Below the pieces are notes generated by a model that was not told the origin of the DNA, searched no databases, and saw nothing but the letters and a program-made list of their open reading frames with translations. Source: Pseudolysinimonas_A sp947085045 (GTDB taxonomy: Bacteria; Actinomycetota; Actinomycetes; Actinomycetales; Microbacteriaceae). From it: a stretch of 64,000 nucleotides of DNA. Position numbers and translations under genes: made by a program. Within the stretch, counting starts at the first letter, position 1; the number at the start of each line of letters is the position of its first letter. Positions 1 to 8,178 of the stretch are shown here, piece after piece. The DNA lies in NCBI GenBank assembly GCA_947085045.1, contig CAMTUU010000013.1:1-64000 (forward strand), read 5' to 3'.

Positions 1-502
<502 letters not shown>

Positions 503-675
503 GTTTGGTAGCACGCCGACCCAAGTCGGCGGCAAACCGGTGCGCAGCTCGACCGGAATGGGTCGAGGCTGCGCGAGTTGATCTGACTAAAGGATTGTCT
601 ACTGACAATCCGTCAATCCAAAGGAATCTCGTCGATGACCGGAGTCACCGACAGAGGTATTTGGCATTTGACATA

Positions 676-699
676 GTGCACGCTGTTGAGTTCTCAAGG
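676..699 (-). promoter_or_regulatory. boxA-like rRNA antitermination element
   Basis: On the minus strand this reads CCTTGAGAACTCAACAGCG and onward, resembling the TTTGAGAACTCAACA block found in actinobacterial rrn leaders. It lies between the promoters and the 16S 5' end. Binding by the NusB-S10 complex is known for boxA in general and is inferred here. Confidence 0.65.
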
Positions 700-754
700 A
701 TCGGGCGCGCCAGAACCCTCGCCGTTTCGGGTTTGGGTTCAGGGCAACTGCTCT

Positions 755-782
755 AACCTACCAGCGCGAGCACGCGTGTCAA
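755..782 (-). promoter_or_regulatory. rrn promoter, proximal
   Basis: On the minus strand TTGACA (782-777) is followed, after a 16-bp spacer, by TAGGTT (760-755). A perfect -35 with an acceptable -10, directed at the 16S gene about 250 bp downstream, fits a strong rRNA promoter. Confidence 0.7.
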
Positions 783-824
783 GCGACACGCGGAACCGAA
801 GCGGTTCTTCGCACTGGGATCCCC

Positions 825-853
825 ACTCTAGCTCGCCCGGCCGCGCTTGTCAG
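825..853 (-). promoter_or_regulatory. rrn promoter, distal
   Basis: On the minus strand CTGACA (853-848), a 17-bp spacer and TAGAGT (830-825) form a second near-consensus promoter about 70 bp upstream of the proximal one. Tandem promoters are usual for rRNA operons. Confidence 0.6.
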
Positions 854-1036
854 CACGGATCCTGGAGAATCCTTCGAGGGGAGTGTCCCGCTTGAGGGCC
901 CGGTTGCTTCAGCGGTGATGTTCACGCTGTGCTTCCGGCACCTTTGGGGTGACGAGGGATTACGTTACGTGGCTCTCGACGATCTGCCAAATTCAGCCCG
1001 CATCCCGGGCGTGTCGCGCTCGGGATGCCCGCCGAG

Positions 1037-2731
1037 TCAGGGTGCCGCGCAGTAGGTGGCGTACCAGTTGGAGACGCCGGACTGGGCCGCGATCGACGAG
1101 ATCTGCTGCTGGTTCGCCGCGTTTTCGACGCTGCGCGAACCCGTAACGGCTTCGATGATGAGATCGCCGCGGTCCGCGAGGAGGGTCATGCCGGTACGGA
1201 GCTCAGCCGGCGAGGTCGCCGCGAGCGCGCGCCACTCGTCGGTCCATCCCTGCATGAGGGCGAGGGAATCGGTGACCGTCTCCCCCGGCCTGGGCCAGCC
1301 GAGGAGGGGCGGGGTGACGAGCGACGGGTCGGCGGCCCCCGCGGCGCAGAACTCCGCACTCGAGGCGGCGACCTGGTCGCGCTGCAGCTGATCGAGCCGG
1401 ATGTTCCCGAGGGTGTAGCCCCCGAGCGCGACCGCGACCGTCGACAGCGCGCCGAGCACGAGCGACGCCCGCGAGATGCCGATGAGCCATCCCCGCCGTC
1501 GGACGCCGAGAGTCGCGGTGACGATCGCGAACAGGAAGCCGATCGGCCCCGTCAGCACCGCCAGGCCCAGCCCGATCTTCTCGAGCACGGTCGAACGTGC
1601 GAGATCGTCGGGATCGCCGGCCCGCTCCGCTCCGGGATCCGGCAGAAGCGGACCGGGCGGGAAGACCGCGGCGAGCGGCGCCGCGTCGGCGCGCACCATC
1701 GGACGCTCGCCGTACGGGGTTTCTTCGGGAGGCTGCTCTGCGCGGGGCTGCTCGACGGGAGGCTGCTCTGCGCGGGGCTGCTCGACGGGAGGCTGCGCGG
1801 CGGAGGGCCGCGGGGCGAAGGTCTCCCCGGCGGTCGAGGGCGCGGTGCCGGGCGACGGCTCGGGTGCACCGGCTCCGGCGGGCCGGAGCCCGAGCGCTTC
1901 GAACCCGCTGAAGGCGGGGGGCTCGACGACGGGGGGCGGCGCGGCGAAGGACGACGGCTCGGAGACCGGGGGTGCTCGGTACGCCGGCGGTTCGGAAACC
2001 ACGGGTGCGGAATATCCCGGCGGCTCATAGGCGGGAGGTGCCCCGTACGCCGGCGGTGCGGCGACCGGCGATGCCCCGTACGCCGGCGGCTCGTACGCGG
2101 GCGGCGGCGCAGCGGAGGTGGGCGGCTCGTACACCGGAGGAGCGGATGCCGGAAGGGCGTCGTACGGCGCGGATGCGGGTGCGGCGTAGGCGGTCGGGTC
2201 GACCCCCGCCGGGTAGTGCGCCGTCGGCGGGTACGCGGGATTGGTCGGTGCCGCGCCGGGGTAAGCCGGCGTCCCGGGATAGCGCGGCGCGGGAGTCGCC
2301 TGCGGCCCCGCACCCGGAGAGGACGTGGCGGGCGGCTGGTAGCCGGCGGACTCGGGCGCCGCGGGGTACTCCGGCGTCGGGGTCAGGCCCGGATACTGCG
2401 GGGCCGCCGGCGCGGCGTACGTCGCTCCCCCGGCCGGCGCCGCTGCCGGTGCGGGAAGGTCGTACGCGCGCGGTGCGGGCGCGGCGGGCGCCGGGGTCTC
2501 GTACGGGGGCGTGGCAGGCGGTGGGGGGAACGCGGGTGCCTGCTGCGGCGCGAGACCCGGGTACTGCGGCTGCGGCGCCGCGGCAGTACCCGGCGCACCG
2601 GGTGCCGGCTCCGCCTCGGGCCTCCCTCCGGCACGGCGGGACTCGGGCTGTTCGGCCGGGGCCGTCTGCGGGGTGATGCCCCCGAACAGCGCAGCCAGGC
2701 CGTCGCCGTCTTCGTCGTTGTTGAAACTCAC
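1037..2731 (-). CDS. Pro/Ala/Tyr-rich membrane protein with C-terminal extracytoplasmic domain
   Basis: A 564-residue protein of unknown function. The first ~345 residues are low-complexity and disordered, rich in Pro, Ala and Tyr (repeated YPG, PPAY and PPVYE-type motifs), with a perfect decapeptide duplication. Two hydrophobic segments follow at about residues 380-450, with a short basic linker (VRRRG) between them. A C-terminal domain of about 110 residues has two Cys (in EFCAAG and the terminal YCAAP) that could form a disulfide. This layout (Pro-rich cytosolic tail, two membrane helices, outer domain) is common in actinobacterial envelope proteins. The start is ATG at 2731. It is transcribed toward the rRNA promoters. 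No specific function can be assigned. Confidence 0.85.
   Translation of the reverse strand: MSFNNDEDGDGLAALFGGITPQTAPAEQPESRRAGGRPEAEPAPGAPGTAAAPQPQYPGLAPQQAPAFPPPPATPPYETPAPAAPAPRAYDLPAPAAAPAGGATYAAPAAPQYPGLTPTPEYPAAPESAGYQPPATSSPGAGPQATPAPRYPGTPAYPGAAPTNPAYPPTAHYPAGVDPTAYAAPASAPYDALPASAPPVYEPPTSAAPPPAYEPPAYGASPVAAPPAYGAPPAYEPPGYSAPVVSEPPAYRAPPVSEPSSFAAPPPVVEPPAFSGFEALGLRPAGAGAPEPSPGTAPSTAGETFAPRPSAAQPPVEQPRAEQPPVEQPRAEQPPEETPYGERPMVRADAAPLAAVFPPGPLLPDPGAERAGDPDDLARSTVLEKIGLGLAVLTGPIGFLFAIVTATLGVRRRGWLIGISRASLVLGALSTVAVALGGYTLGNIRLDQLQRDQVAASSAEFCAAGAADPSLVTPPLLGWPRPGETVTDSLALMQGWTDEWRALAATSPAELRTGMTLLADRGDLIIEAVTGSRSVENAANQQQISSIAAQSGVSNWYATYCAAP
1731..1790. repeat. perfect 30-bp tandem repeat inside the Pro-rich gene
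   Basis: Two identical 30-bp units (1731-1760 and 1761-1790) lie in frame and encode a duplicated ten-residue unit containing VEQPRAEQP. The flanks continue the periodicity for a few bases on each side. Slippage within the coding frame is the likely origin; copy number may vary between strains. Confidence 0.9.
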
Positions 2732-2813
2732 TTCGCCCTCCTCGGGGAGCCTAGGCGACTCTCGGGTCGGGGAGATGGAGGTAGCCCGTGAATCCGGGTG
2801 GCAGCCGACCCGA

Positions 2814-4163
2814 TCATCCGGCTGCCGAGGTCGAACGATGGAGGCCCGCGAGGCTCTTCTTGCCGCGGCGCAGCACGGCGAGACCGCTGGGCAGGAACGA
2901 GGCGTCGGCGGTGGCCTCCGTGCTCTCGATCCGGGTGTTGTTGAGATAGACGCCGCCTTGCTCGATCGCGCGGCGCGCCTCGCTCACGCTCGAGGTGAGC
3001 CCGGCATCCACCAGCAGCTGGGCGACCGTCGAACCCGGCTGGGCCGTCGCCGTCGGCAGTTCCTGCAGCGCCGCGCGCAGGGTCGCCTCGTCGAGGGCTT
3101 CCAGGTCGCCGTTGCCGAAGAGGGCCTCGGCCGCAGCGAACGCCGACTCGGTGGCCGCGGCGCCGTGCACGAGCGTCGTCACCTCGCGGGCGAGCGTGCG
3201 CTGCGCCTCGCGTCGGAACGGCTCGGTCGCGACCGCCTGCTCGAGGCGCTCGATCTCGGCGCGCGGCAGGAAGGTGAAGATCTTCAGCCGCGGGATGACG
3301 TCGGCGTCGTCGGTGTTGAGCCAGAACTGACTGAACGCGTACGGCGAGGTGAGCTCGGCATCCAGCCAGACCGCGTTGCCCTCGCTCTTGCCGAACTTGG
3401 ATCCGTCGCTGTTGGTGATCAACGGGGTGCCGATCGCGTGCCCCCTCCCTCCCTCGGCCTTGTGGATGAGGTCGACGCCGCTGGTGAGGTTGCCCCACTG
3501 ATCGCTGCCGCCGGTCTGCAGCACGCAGCCGTATTCGCGGTAGAGGTGCAGGAAGTCCATGCCCTGCAGCACCTGGTAGCTGAACTCGGTGTAGGAGATG
3601 CCCTCATCCGATTCCAGGCGGCGCGCGACGATGTCCTTCTTGATCATCGTGCCGACGCGGAAGTACTTGCCGATGTCGCGCAACAGATCGATCGCCGAGA
3701 GCGGGGCCGTCCAGTCGAGGTTGTTGACCATTCGGGCGGCGTTCTGGAAATCGAACGCAGCGTCGCCCTCGAACGACAGGAATCGCTCGATCTGAGCGCG
3801 TAGGCGCACCCCCCAGTCGGCGACCGTCTCCGGCGTGTTGAGGATGCGCTCGCCCGTCTGCCGCGGATCGCCGATGAGTCCCGTCGATCCGCCGACGAGT
3901 CCGAGCGGCTGGTGGCCGGCGAGCTGCAGTCGGCGCAGCACGAGGATCTGCACGAGGTTGCCGAGATGGAGGCTCGGTGCGGTCGGGTCGAACCCGCAGT
4001 AGTAGACGATCGGCGGGCCGGCGAGGAGTTTCTTCAGCTCCGCGGCATCCGTCGAGACGTGCACGAGCCCGCGATAGACCAACTCATCCCAGACGTCGTC
4101 GAAGCCCGGGTCGTTGCGCTGGAGCGCGAGACTCTGCTGGTCTGAGCTGGCGGGTGCGGGCAC
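2814..4163 (-). CDS. tyrS: tyrosyl-tRNA synthetase
   Basis: Class I aminoacyl-tRNA synthetase that charges tRNA-Tyr, cytosolic. It has 449 residues, slightly longer than the usual ~420. Visible signatures are the HIGH-type HLGN near residue 65, the tyrosine-pocket motifs YCGFDPT and QTGGSDQWGN, the KMSKS-type KFGKS near residue 250, and a C-terminal S4 RNA-binding domain (VAQLLVDAGL...ARRAIEQGGVYLNN). The start taken is GTG at 4163; the N-terminal ten residues are not conserved, so a downstream start is possible. Divergent from the SatD-like gene, with which it shares the AT-rich control region at 4300-4360. Confidence 0.97.
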   Translation of the reverse strand: MPAPASSDQQSLALQRNDPGFDDVWDELVYRGLVHVSTDAAELKKLLAGPPIVYYCGFDPTAPSLHLGNLVQILVLRRLQLAGHQPLGLVGGSTGLIGDPRQTGERILNTPETVADWGVRLRAQIERFLSFEGDAAFDFQNAARMVNNLDWTAPLSAIDLLRDIGKYFRVGTMIKKDIVARRLESDEGISYTEFSYQVLQGMDFLHLYREYGCVLQTGGSDQWGNLTSGVDLIHKAEGGRGHAIGTPLITNSDGSKFGKSEGNAVWLDAELTSPYAFSQFWLNTDDADVIPRLKIFTFLPRAEIERLEQAVATEPFRREAQRTLAREVTTLVHGAAATESAFAAAEALFGNGDLEALDEATLRAALQELPTATAQPGSTVAQLLVDAGLTSSVSEARRAIEQGGVYLNNTRIESTEATADASFLPSGLAVLRRGKKSLAGLHRSTSAAG

Positions 4164-4310
4164 CGGGACAGATTACCCGCCGCACTCGGGTGGCACCGTG
4201 CTCCCCCTGTATCCTCGGCGGATGTCGACGACTTCGAGTTCGCGTCGGGGTCCGGGGGCGGTGGAGGGGATGGACGCGGCAGGCACGAGTCGTCGCCGGG
4301 ACATTGGATA

Positions 4311-4330
4311 ATCAAGTACGATCGCTTGAT
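4311..4330. promoter_or_regulatory. operator 1, ATCAAG-N8-CTTGAT
   Basis: A perfect inverted repeat ATCAAG (4311-4316), 8-bp spacer, CTTGAT (4325-4330). Flanking A and T extend it to AATCAAG/CTTGATT. It is the distal member of a pair just before the SatD-like gene, in a notably AT-rich patch of a GC-rich genome. It is probably the binding site of the downstream HTH protein or of a dimeric MarR-type factor. Confidence 0.65.
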
Positions 4331-4338
4331 TTCCTATT

Positions 4339-4358
4339 ATCAAGTTCATAACCTTGAT
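4339..4358. promoter_or_regulatory. operator 2, ATCAAG-N8-CTTGAT
   Basis: A second perfect copy of the same inverted repeat, ATCAAG (4339-4344), 8-bp spacer, CTTGAT (4353-4358). It ends 2 bp before the ATG at 4361, so it would overlap the ribosome site or a leaderless transcription start. The two centres are 28 bp apart, close to three helical turns, favouring cooperative binding on one face of the DNA. Confidence 0.65.
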
Positions 4359-4360
4359 CA

Positions 4361-4963
4361 ATGTACGTCCTCACCGTCGATCAGATCGACAGCCAGCACG
4401 CCGACGACCGCGTCGGCCCGCTGCTCCCCGCGCTCGCGGCGCGATACGCCGACCACCTGGTCGCGGAGCCCGAGCGCACCGCGGGCGACGAGTTCCAGGC
4501 CGCGACCGAGCACGGACCGGCCGCCCTCGATCTCGCGCTCGAACTGGTGCGGGCCGGCGACTGGAGCGTCGGCCTCGGCATCGGCGACGCGCGGCTGCCA
4601 TTCGGCGACAGCGTGCGGGCGATGACCGGCACCGCGTTCGTCCGCGCACGGGAGGCGGTGACGGCGGCCAAGAAGCGTCCCGCCCGCTTCGCCCTCGTCG
4701 GTGAACCCGGGGGGCCCGACCTCGACCCGCTCGTGCGCCTCCTCCTCGCCCTCCGCGACCGCCGCACCGCCGAGGGCTGGCAACTCGCCGACCTGCTCGA
4801 CGCCGAGCCCGGTCTCACCCTCACCGACGCCGCCGGCCGTCTCGGGATCAGCGTGCAGGCCGCCAGTCAGCGCGCCCTGACCGCGGGCACCCGACTCGAT
4901 CGGGAAGCCCGGGAGGTGCTCGGGTCGATGCTCACCGCCGAGGGTGAAAGGATCGGGACATGA
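4361..4963 (+). CDS. SatD-like protein with C-terminal helix-turn-helix
   Basis: A 200-residue protein resembling the actinobacterial SatD-type family. The N-terminus (MYVLTVDQIDS) and a GDEFQA motif near residue 45 look like a nucleotidyl-cyclase-like or Cas10/cyclase-fold domain, as noted for this group. The C-terminal ~50 residues (LTDAAGRLGISVQAASQR) form a clear HTH. The start ATG at 4361 lies 2 bp after operator 2, with no good Shine-Dalgarno, suggesting a leaderless or autoregulated message. It overlaps the next gene by 4 bp. SatD was named from streptococcal acid tolerance; its biochemical role is unknown. I infer a DNA-binding regulator of its own operon. Confidence 0.7.
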   Translation: MYVLTVDQIDSQHADDRVGPLLPALAARYADHLVAEPERTAGDEFQAATEHGPAALDLALELVRAGDWSVGLGIGDARLPFGDSVRAMTGTAFVRAREAVTAAKKRPARFALVGEPGGPDLDPLVRLLLALRDRRTAEGWQLADLLDAEPGLTLTDAAGRLGISVQAASQRALTAGTRLDREAREVLGSMLTAEGERIGT

Positions 4964-5562
4964 TGCAGCAGTTCGCGGCCCACGTCGTCTGGATCGGCGC
5001 CCTCCTCTTCGTGCTCGCCGCCGTCGCGATCGCGGTGCTCGCGATCCGGCTCAAGCAGCCGGTCGTCGCCCTCTTCGGCCTGCTGCCCGTCGCCTTGGGC
5101 GTACTCGCGCTCGCCCTCGGCATCCGAGACTTCTTCCCGACCCTGCAACCCTGGTCGGCGCTCGTCGGCTTCGGGCTCGCCGCACTCGGCGTCCTCGGCG
5201 GCAACCCGCTGACCGTGTGGGTGCTCGGCCGCGCGTCGAAAGGCGACGTCGACGGCGGCGAGCACGGCGGCATCCTGGTGCCCGCCGAGACGGCGAGCGG
5301 TACGAAGAGCACCACGAAGACCCGCGAGGTGCTGCGCGGCGGCACCTGGATCGGCTACCTCGAGCGCTTCGCCGTGATCGGCGCGATCGCCGTCGGGCGC
5401 TTCGAGATCATCGCCGCCGTCATCGCGATCAAGGGTCTCGGCCGATTCTCGGAACTCGACAACGCCGAGGCGCGTGAGCGGTTCATCATCGGCACCCTGG
5501 TGAGCATGACCTGGGCCGCCCTGTGCGGGGCGCTCATCGTCCTGCCGATCGTCGCGCCGTAG
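4960..5562 (+). CDS. integral membrane protein, partner of SatD-like gene
   Basis: A 200-residue membrane protein with about five hydrophobic segments: three in residues 8-90, then a hydrophilic loop rich in Gly, Thr and Glu (residues 95-130), then two more (136-160 and 177-198). The segment KGLGRFSELDN after the loop is typical of membrane proteins that accompany SatD-like regulators in actinobacteria. The start ATG at 4960 forms an ATGA overlap with the upstream stop, so translation is probably coupled. Function unknown. Confidence 0.8.
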   Translation: MMQQFAAHVVWIGALLFVLAAVAIAVLAIRLKQPVVALFGLLPVALGVLALALGIRDFFPTLQPWSALVGFGLAALGVLGGNPLTVWVLGRASKGDVDGGEHGGILVPAETASGTKSTTKTREVLRGGTWIGYLERFAVIGAIAVGRFEIIAAVIAIKGLGRFSELDNAEARERFIIGTLVSMTWAALCGALIVLPIVAP

Positions 5563-5565
5563 CCG

Positions 5566-7398
5566 GTGCGCACCTTCCGGCTCGCGCTCTCCGCAGCCGA
5601 CCCCGGACTCCGCCGCCTCGGCGCAGCCGTGCGCGCTACGGCATCCTGGGCCGCCGTCGTCGCGGTGCTGCTGACGATCCGCGGCGCGCTCGGGCTGGAG
5701 TGGTCGCTCGCGATCCCCGGGATGCTCGTCGCCGCCGTCGGCAGCATGACGATCGGGATGGGCCTCCGCGAACGCCGCCGCTCCCTGCCGCTGCTCGTAC
5801 TCGCCGGCTCCGGGAGCCTCGGCGTCGCGCTGGGCGTCCTGGTGCTCGGCGACCCCGTCGTCTCCGCGATCGTGTTCTTCGCGATCGCCGTGGTCGTGCT
5901 CGCCTCGACGCTGCTCGGCACCGGCGGAACCATCGTCGCCCTCGGCGCGGTGGCGGGTTTCACGTCGGCCGCGATCATCCAGGCGGAGTGGAGCGACATC
6001 GCCTGGATCCTCGGCGGCGTCGTCGTGGGCGCGGCGGTGCCTGTGCTCGTGCTCTCGGTGCTGTTGCGGTATCGCCCGCGCATCCAGACCCGGCGGATGA
6101 TCGGCAACCTGCGCGCGCTCGTCGAGGAGATGCCGCTCGCCGTCGCCGGCGGGGATCAGGCCGCCCGCCGTCACCTCGACGCCCTCGCCGCCGCGATCTC
6201 GGCCACCCGGGCGCGCATCGCCGCGGATCCCGAGGGCTGGCCCGAGTCCTGGCGCCGCGGCGACGGCGTCGCCCTCGCCGACCTGGGGGCGCGCTTCGAG
6301 GTCGTCGTGCCCGCGGCCCTCGCCGACACCGGGTCGACGGAGTTCGCCGCCCTCATGCTCGACCCGCTGCTGCAGGCGCCGGACCGGGTGACCGGGGCTC
6401 CCCGCCGCGCGGCGACGCTCGACCAGCCGTACGCGCCGCCGCGCCTCGACTGGCGCCGCGCGGGCCGCAGCCTGCTCTCGATCGCGACGCAGCTGCTCGT
6501 CGCGGTGGCGCTCGCCCTCGCCGCCGCCCAGTTCATCGACCCGCGGCACTGGTACTGGGCGGTGACCGCCGCGGTCATCCTGGTGTTCGGCTGGACCTCC
6601 GCCGCCGCCTCGCTCAGCAAGGGCTACCGCCGCGTGCTCGGCGCCCTGGTGGGCCTGCCGGTCGGGTTCGGCCTGTCGCTGCTCGTGCACGACAACCTGA
6701 TCCTGGTCGCCGCGGTTGCCCTCGTGGCGATATTCGCGCAGCAGTACGTCGCCGAACTGGCGTACGGCGTCAGCGTCTTCGCCCTCACCGTGCTCGTCAC
6801 CGTGCTGTTCGGTCAGACGACGGATGACGTGTTCGAGTCCCTCCCCGCGCGCCTGCTGCTCACCGGTGTCGGCGCGGTCATCGGGGCGGCCGTCGGATTC
6901 GCGGTACTGCCGGCTCGCCTCGGCGAAACCCTCCGGCGGCAGGCGGACGACGTCATGGCCCAGGTGCAGACCACGCTCACCGGGATGTCGTCGGGTGCCC
7001 GGGCCGAGGAGGTCACGCTCGCCGGCCGGGTCGCCCTCGAGCGCTTCGAGGTGCTCCGGTCGGAGGCGAAGTCGTCGCGCCGCGGCTGGCCGCTGTCACG
7101 GACCGAACGCATCCTCGCCGAGCAGATCGGGGCCGGCGCGATCGTCGCCCGCGAGGTGCGGGCCGCCGTGCACGACTACCGCGCCCGCGTGATCGACAAG
7201 CCGGGCTACAGCGCCGCCGTCGACCAGGTGTCGACGAAGGTCGCGACCGTGCGGGCCGAACTCACGGGCGGGCCTCGGTTCCGCCGCGGCACGGCCGTCG
7301 AGGACGCGCCGCGGCTCGCGCCGACGTCGCCGGAGCACGGCCTGGTGCGGCTCGAGCGCGCCGTGGACGGGCTCGCCGTCGCCCTGCGCGCCGGCTGA
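5566..7398 (+). CDS. FUSC-family membrane protein (putative aromatic acid/fusaric acid type exporter)
   Basis: A 610-residue protein with the two-block layout of the FUSC/YccS family: about six membrane helices at residues 20-170, a cytosolic linker, a second group at about 305-445, then a soluble tail of ~160 residues. Members are linked to efflux of aromatic carboxylic acids, but substrates are rarely proven. The start chosen is GTG at 5566, 3 bp after the stop of the preceding gene. It is therefore likely the third gene of the SatD-like operon. It ends 1 bp before the convergent 3-methyladenine glycosylase gene. Confidence 0.8.
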   Translation: MRTFRLALSAADPGLRRLGAAVRATASWAAVVAVLLTIRGALGLEWSLAIPGMLVAAVGSMTIGMGLRERRRSLPLLVLAGSGSLGVALGVLVLGDPVVSAIVFFAIAVVVLASTLLGTGGTIVALGAVAGFTSAAIIQAEWSDIAWILGGVVVGAAVPVLVLSVLLRYRPRIQTRRMIGNLRALVEEMPLAVAGGDQAARRHLDALAAAISATRARIAADPEGWPESWRRGDGVALADLGARFEVVVPAALADTGSTEFAALMLDPLLQAPDRVTGAPRRAATLDQPYAPPRLDWRRAGRSLLSIATQLLVAVALALAAAQFIDPRHWYWAVTAAVILVFGWTSAAASLSKGYRRVLGALVGLPVGFGLSLLVHDNLILVAAVALVAIFAQQYVAELAYGVSVFALTVLVTVLFGQTTDDVFESLPARLLLTGVGAVIGAAVGFAVLPARLGETLRRQADDVMAQVQTTLTGMSSGARAEEVTLAGRVALERFEVLRSEAKSSRRGWPLSRTERILAEQIGAGAIVAREVRAAVHDYRARVIDKPGYSAAVDQVSTKVATVRAELTGGPRFRRGTAVEDAPRLAPTSPEHGLVRLERAVDGLAVALRAG

Positions 7399-7399
7399 C

Positions 7400-7990
7400 T
7401 CAGCCCCGCTTCTTCGGCACCGACTTCGTGTACGGCGACACCGTCGGGTCGCCCGGCAGCCAGAATCGCCACGGGTAGTCGTCCGATCCCCCGGCGCCGG
7501 ACACTCCGGTGCGCGGCCCCGTCGCAACGACCGGCGCGGGATGCCGCGGCAGCTCGAGCCGGAGCGGTCCGGCGCTCAGATCGGCGCCGTCGTCGTGGAG
7601 CGTGAGGCCGAGGGCGACGCACAGCCGCGCCGGGCCGCGGGCGAGGTCGGCATCCGTCGTCGACGTCGTGCGGCGAGCCCGCGCGGCGTCCACTCCCGAC
7701 AGCACCTCGCCGGCGCGGAGCAGCACGGCCGTCGGCTCCCCGTCGGCGCCGCAGACGATGTTCGCGCAGACGTGCATGCCGTAGGTGAAGTACACGTAGA
7801 GGTGTCCCGCAGGACCGAACATGATCGCGTTGCGGCGGGTCATGCCCCGGTAGGCGTGCGACCCGGGATCCTGCGGGCCGAGGTAGGCCTCGACCTCGGT
7901 GATGCGCAGGCTCGCCTCGCGCCCATGCAGGATGCCGCCGAGCAGCAGCGGCGCGACTTCGGTGGCCGGACGCGCGAGGACGCGGGTCAG
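7400..7990 (-). CDS. DNA-3-methyladenine glycosylase (AAG/MPG family), CTG start
   Basis: Base-excision repair glycosylase that removes alkylated purines. Family signatures are the LARPATEVAPLLLGG N-terminus, ITEVEAYLG with the catalytic Glu, the block DPGSHAYRGMTRRNAIMFG, and LYVYFTYGMHVCANIV. In this frame no ATG, GTG or TTG lies near the expected N-terminus. A CTG at 7990 forms a CTGA overlap with the stop of the upstream gene and gives 196 residues, the normal family length. The alternative is a GTG at 8083, which adds ~31 Arg/Gly-rich residues out of frame with a real gene; I judge that unlikely. Last gene of the argG-argH transcription unit. Confidence 0.85.
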   Translation of the reverse strand: MTRVLARPATEVAPLLLGGILHGREASLRITEVEAYLGPQDPGSHAYRGMTRRNAIMFGPAGHLYVYFTYGMHVCANIVCGADGEPTAVLLRAGEVLSGVDAARARRTTSTTDADLARGPARLCVALGLTLHDDGADLSAGPLRLELPRHPAPVVATGPRTGVSGAGGSDDYPWRFWLPGDPTVSPYTKSVPKKRG

Positions 7991-8178
7991 CGCGACCAGA
8001 GGTCGATCCCGAAGAGCGACGTCACGAAGAGCGCGCCGACCAGCACCGCGACCGCGATGCCGACGATCAGCGGCAGCACCCACGGGCGTCGCGGCGCCTG
8101 GGCGTCGTGCTTCGCCTTCCAGGCCTCGCGAGCGGCCGCTCTGCGCTGGTCGCGGCTGCTGTTGCTCGACAGGCTCAT
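7987..8178 (-). CDS. small single-pass membrane protein
   Basis: A 63-residue protein with a basic, Ala/Arg-rich N-terminal 30 residues and one hydrophobic helix (WVLPLIVGIAVAVLVGALFV) near the C-terminus. The start ATG at 8178 overlaps the argH stop as ATGA and is preceded by AAGGAG. Its stop overlaps the CTG start of the glycosylase gene. Function unknown; the tight coupling on both sides argues that it is a real gene. Confidence 0.8.
   Translation of the reverse strand: MSLSSNSSRDQRRAAAREAWKAKHDAQAPRRPWVLPLIVGIAVAVLVGALFVTSLFGIDLWSR

Larger units (their letters stand above)
503..1036 (-). promoter_or_regulatory. rRNA operon leader and promoter region
   Basis: This 534-bp stretch has no convincing gene; the short open frames here lack ribosome sites and known motifs. 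It carries two tandem sigma-70-type promoters (825-853 and 755-782) reading into the 16S gene, and a boxA-like antitermination element (676-699). The stretch 503-670 is the processed pre-16S leader. I see nothing clear between 860 and 1036. Confidence 0.75.

Noticed and set aside
503..895. Short open frames in the rRNA leader
   Set aside because: No ribosome sites or conserved motifs; they overlap the promoters and boxA.
1025..2791. 588-residue open frame on the plus strand opposite the Pro-rich gene
   Set aside because: Arg/Gly-rich product typical of antisense reading of a GC-rich gene; no domain, and the minus-strand frame has a coherent membrane-protein layout.
4867..6690. Long minus-strand frame of 607 codons opposite the membrane protein and FUSC genes
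   Set aside because: Composition dominated by Arg, Glu, Asp and His from antisense of membrane-protein codons; the plus-strand frames have real membrane segments.
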